The notes beneath the pieces are model-generated. The model was not told the DNA's origin. It saw nothing but the letters and a program-made list of their open reading frames with translations, and did not search any database. A stretch of 21,163 nucleotides of DNA from Flavobacterium sp. GTDB lineage: Bacteria > Bacteroidota > Bacteroidia > Flavobacteriales > Flavobacteriaceae. Shown in pieces: positions 21,137 to 21,163 of the stretch. The position numbers and the translations under genes were made by a program. Location: the NCBI GenBank assembly GCA_018062725.1, contig JAGORP010000027.1, positions 1 to 21,163 on the forward strand. Direction: 5' to 3'. Positions within the stretch are counted from its first letter, which is position 1; each line of letters starts with the position of its first letter.

Positions 21137-21163
21137 CATTTATATTTTATATATTATATATAC

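Noticed and set aside
1..21163. tRNA, rRNA, riboswitch or replication origin
   Set aside because: Intergenic gaps are mostly under 100 bp; the only gap above 200 bp (8353-8612) shows palindromes but no cloverleaf, conserved riboswitch core or DnaA-box cluster.

Overview
The window looks like a chromosomal segment of a Flavobacteriaceae bacterium (Flavobacterium-like, phylum Bacteroidota). The reasons are the low GC content, A-rich start contexts with almost no Shine-Dalgarno sequences, a Bacteroidota-type -7 promoter box (TAnnTTTG), and family types common in that group: an InsA-like small regulator, a DcaP-like porin, a transporter-sensor kinase fusion and a single-domain response regulator. 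This assignment is by inspection only.

Left half (1-8352, all minus strand, read right to left): an aromatic-acid catabolic cluster. In transcription order it holds a flavin-reductase-like protein, an SRPBCC/AHSA1 protein, a 763-residue fusion of an FAD aromatic hydroxylase to an Old-Yellow-Enzyme-type reductase (salicylyl-CoA 5-hydroxylase / 2-aminobenzoyl-CoA monooxygenase-reductase type), a 2-aminobenzoate/benzoate-CoA ligase-like enzyme, a 4HBT-type thioesterase, a nitrilase-superfamily hydrolase, a gentisate 1,2-dioxygenase-like bicupin, and an FAH-family hydrolase cut by the left edge. Together they describe a CoA-dependent route. An ortho-substituted benzoate (salicylate or anthranilate) is activated, hydroxylated at C5, released from CoA, ring-cleaved and hydrolysed to central metabolites. 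Five of the spacers inside this cluster carry different short repeat-like sequences.

Divergent intergenic region (8353-8612): AT-rich, with a perfect 11-bp palindrome and further copies of its half-site just before a small zinc-ribbon/HTH gene that resembles IS1 InsA but has no partner transposase.

Middle (8613-17483, plus strand): InsA-like regulator, DcaP-like outer-membrane porin, MHS-family MFS transporter with an unusual hydrophilic loop, a 71-residue membrane protein, a terminator, then a 65-residue membrane protein, a sodium:solute-symporter/histidine-kinase fusion, a receiver-only response regulator and a PrpE/ACSS3-like short-chain acyl-CoA synthetase. This looks like a carboxylate uptake, sensing and activation locus, comparable to the CbrA and CrbS systems but without a DNA-binding response regulator. 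A strong terminator closes it.

Right end (17494-21163, plus strand): a TetR-controlled efflux operon of TetR, a lipoprotein membrane-fusion protein, a MacB/FtsX-type permease and an ATPase. A perfect TetR-style palindrome lies just after the -7 box. The permease reading frame has an in-frame TAA at its 14th codon, so it is either mutated or starts later at a TTG. No tRNA, rRNA, CRISPR array, complete insertion sequence or replication origin was seen.
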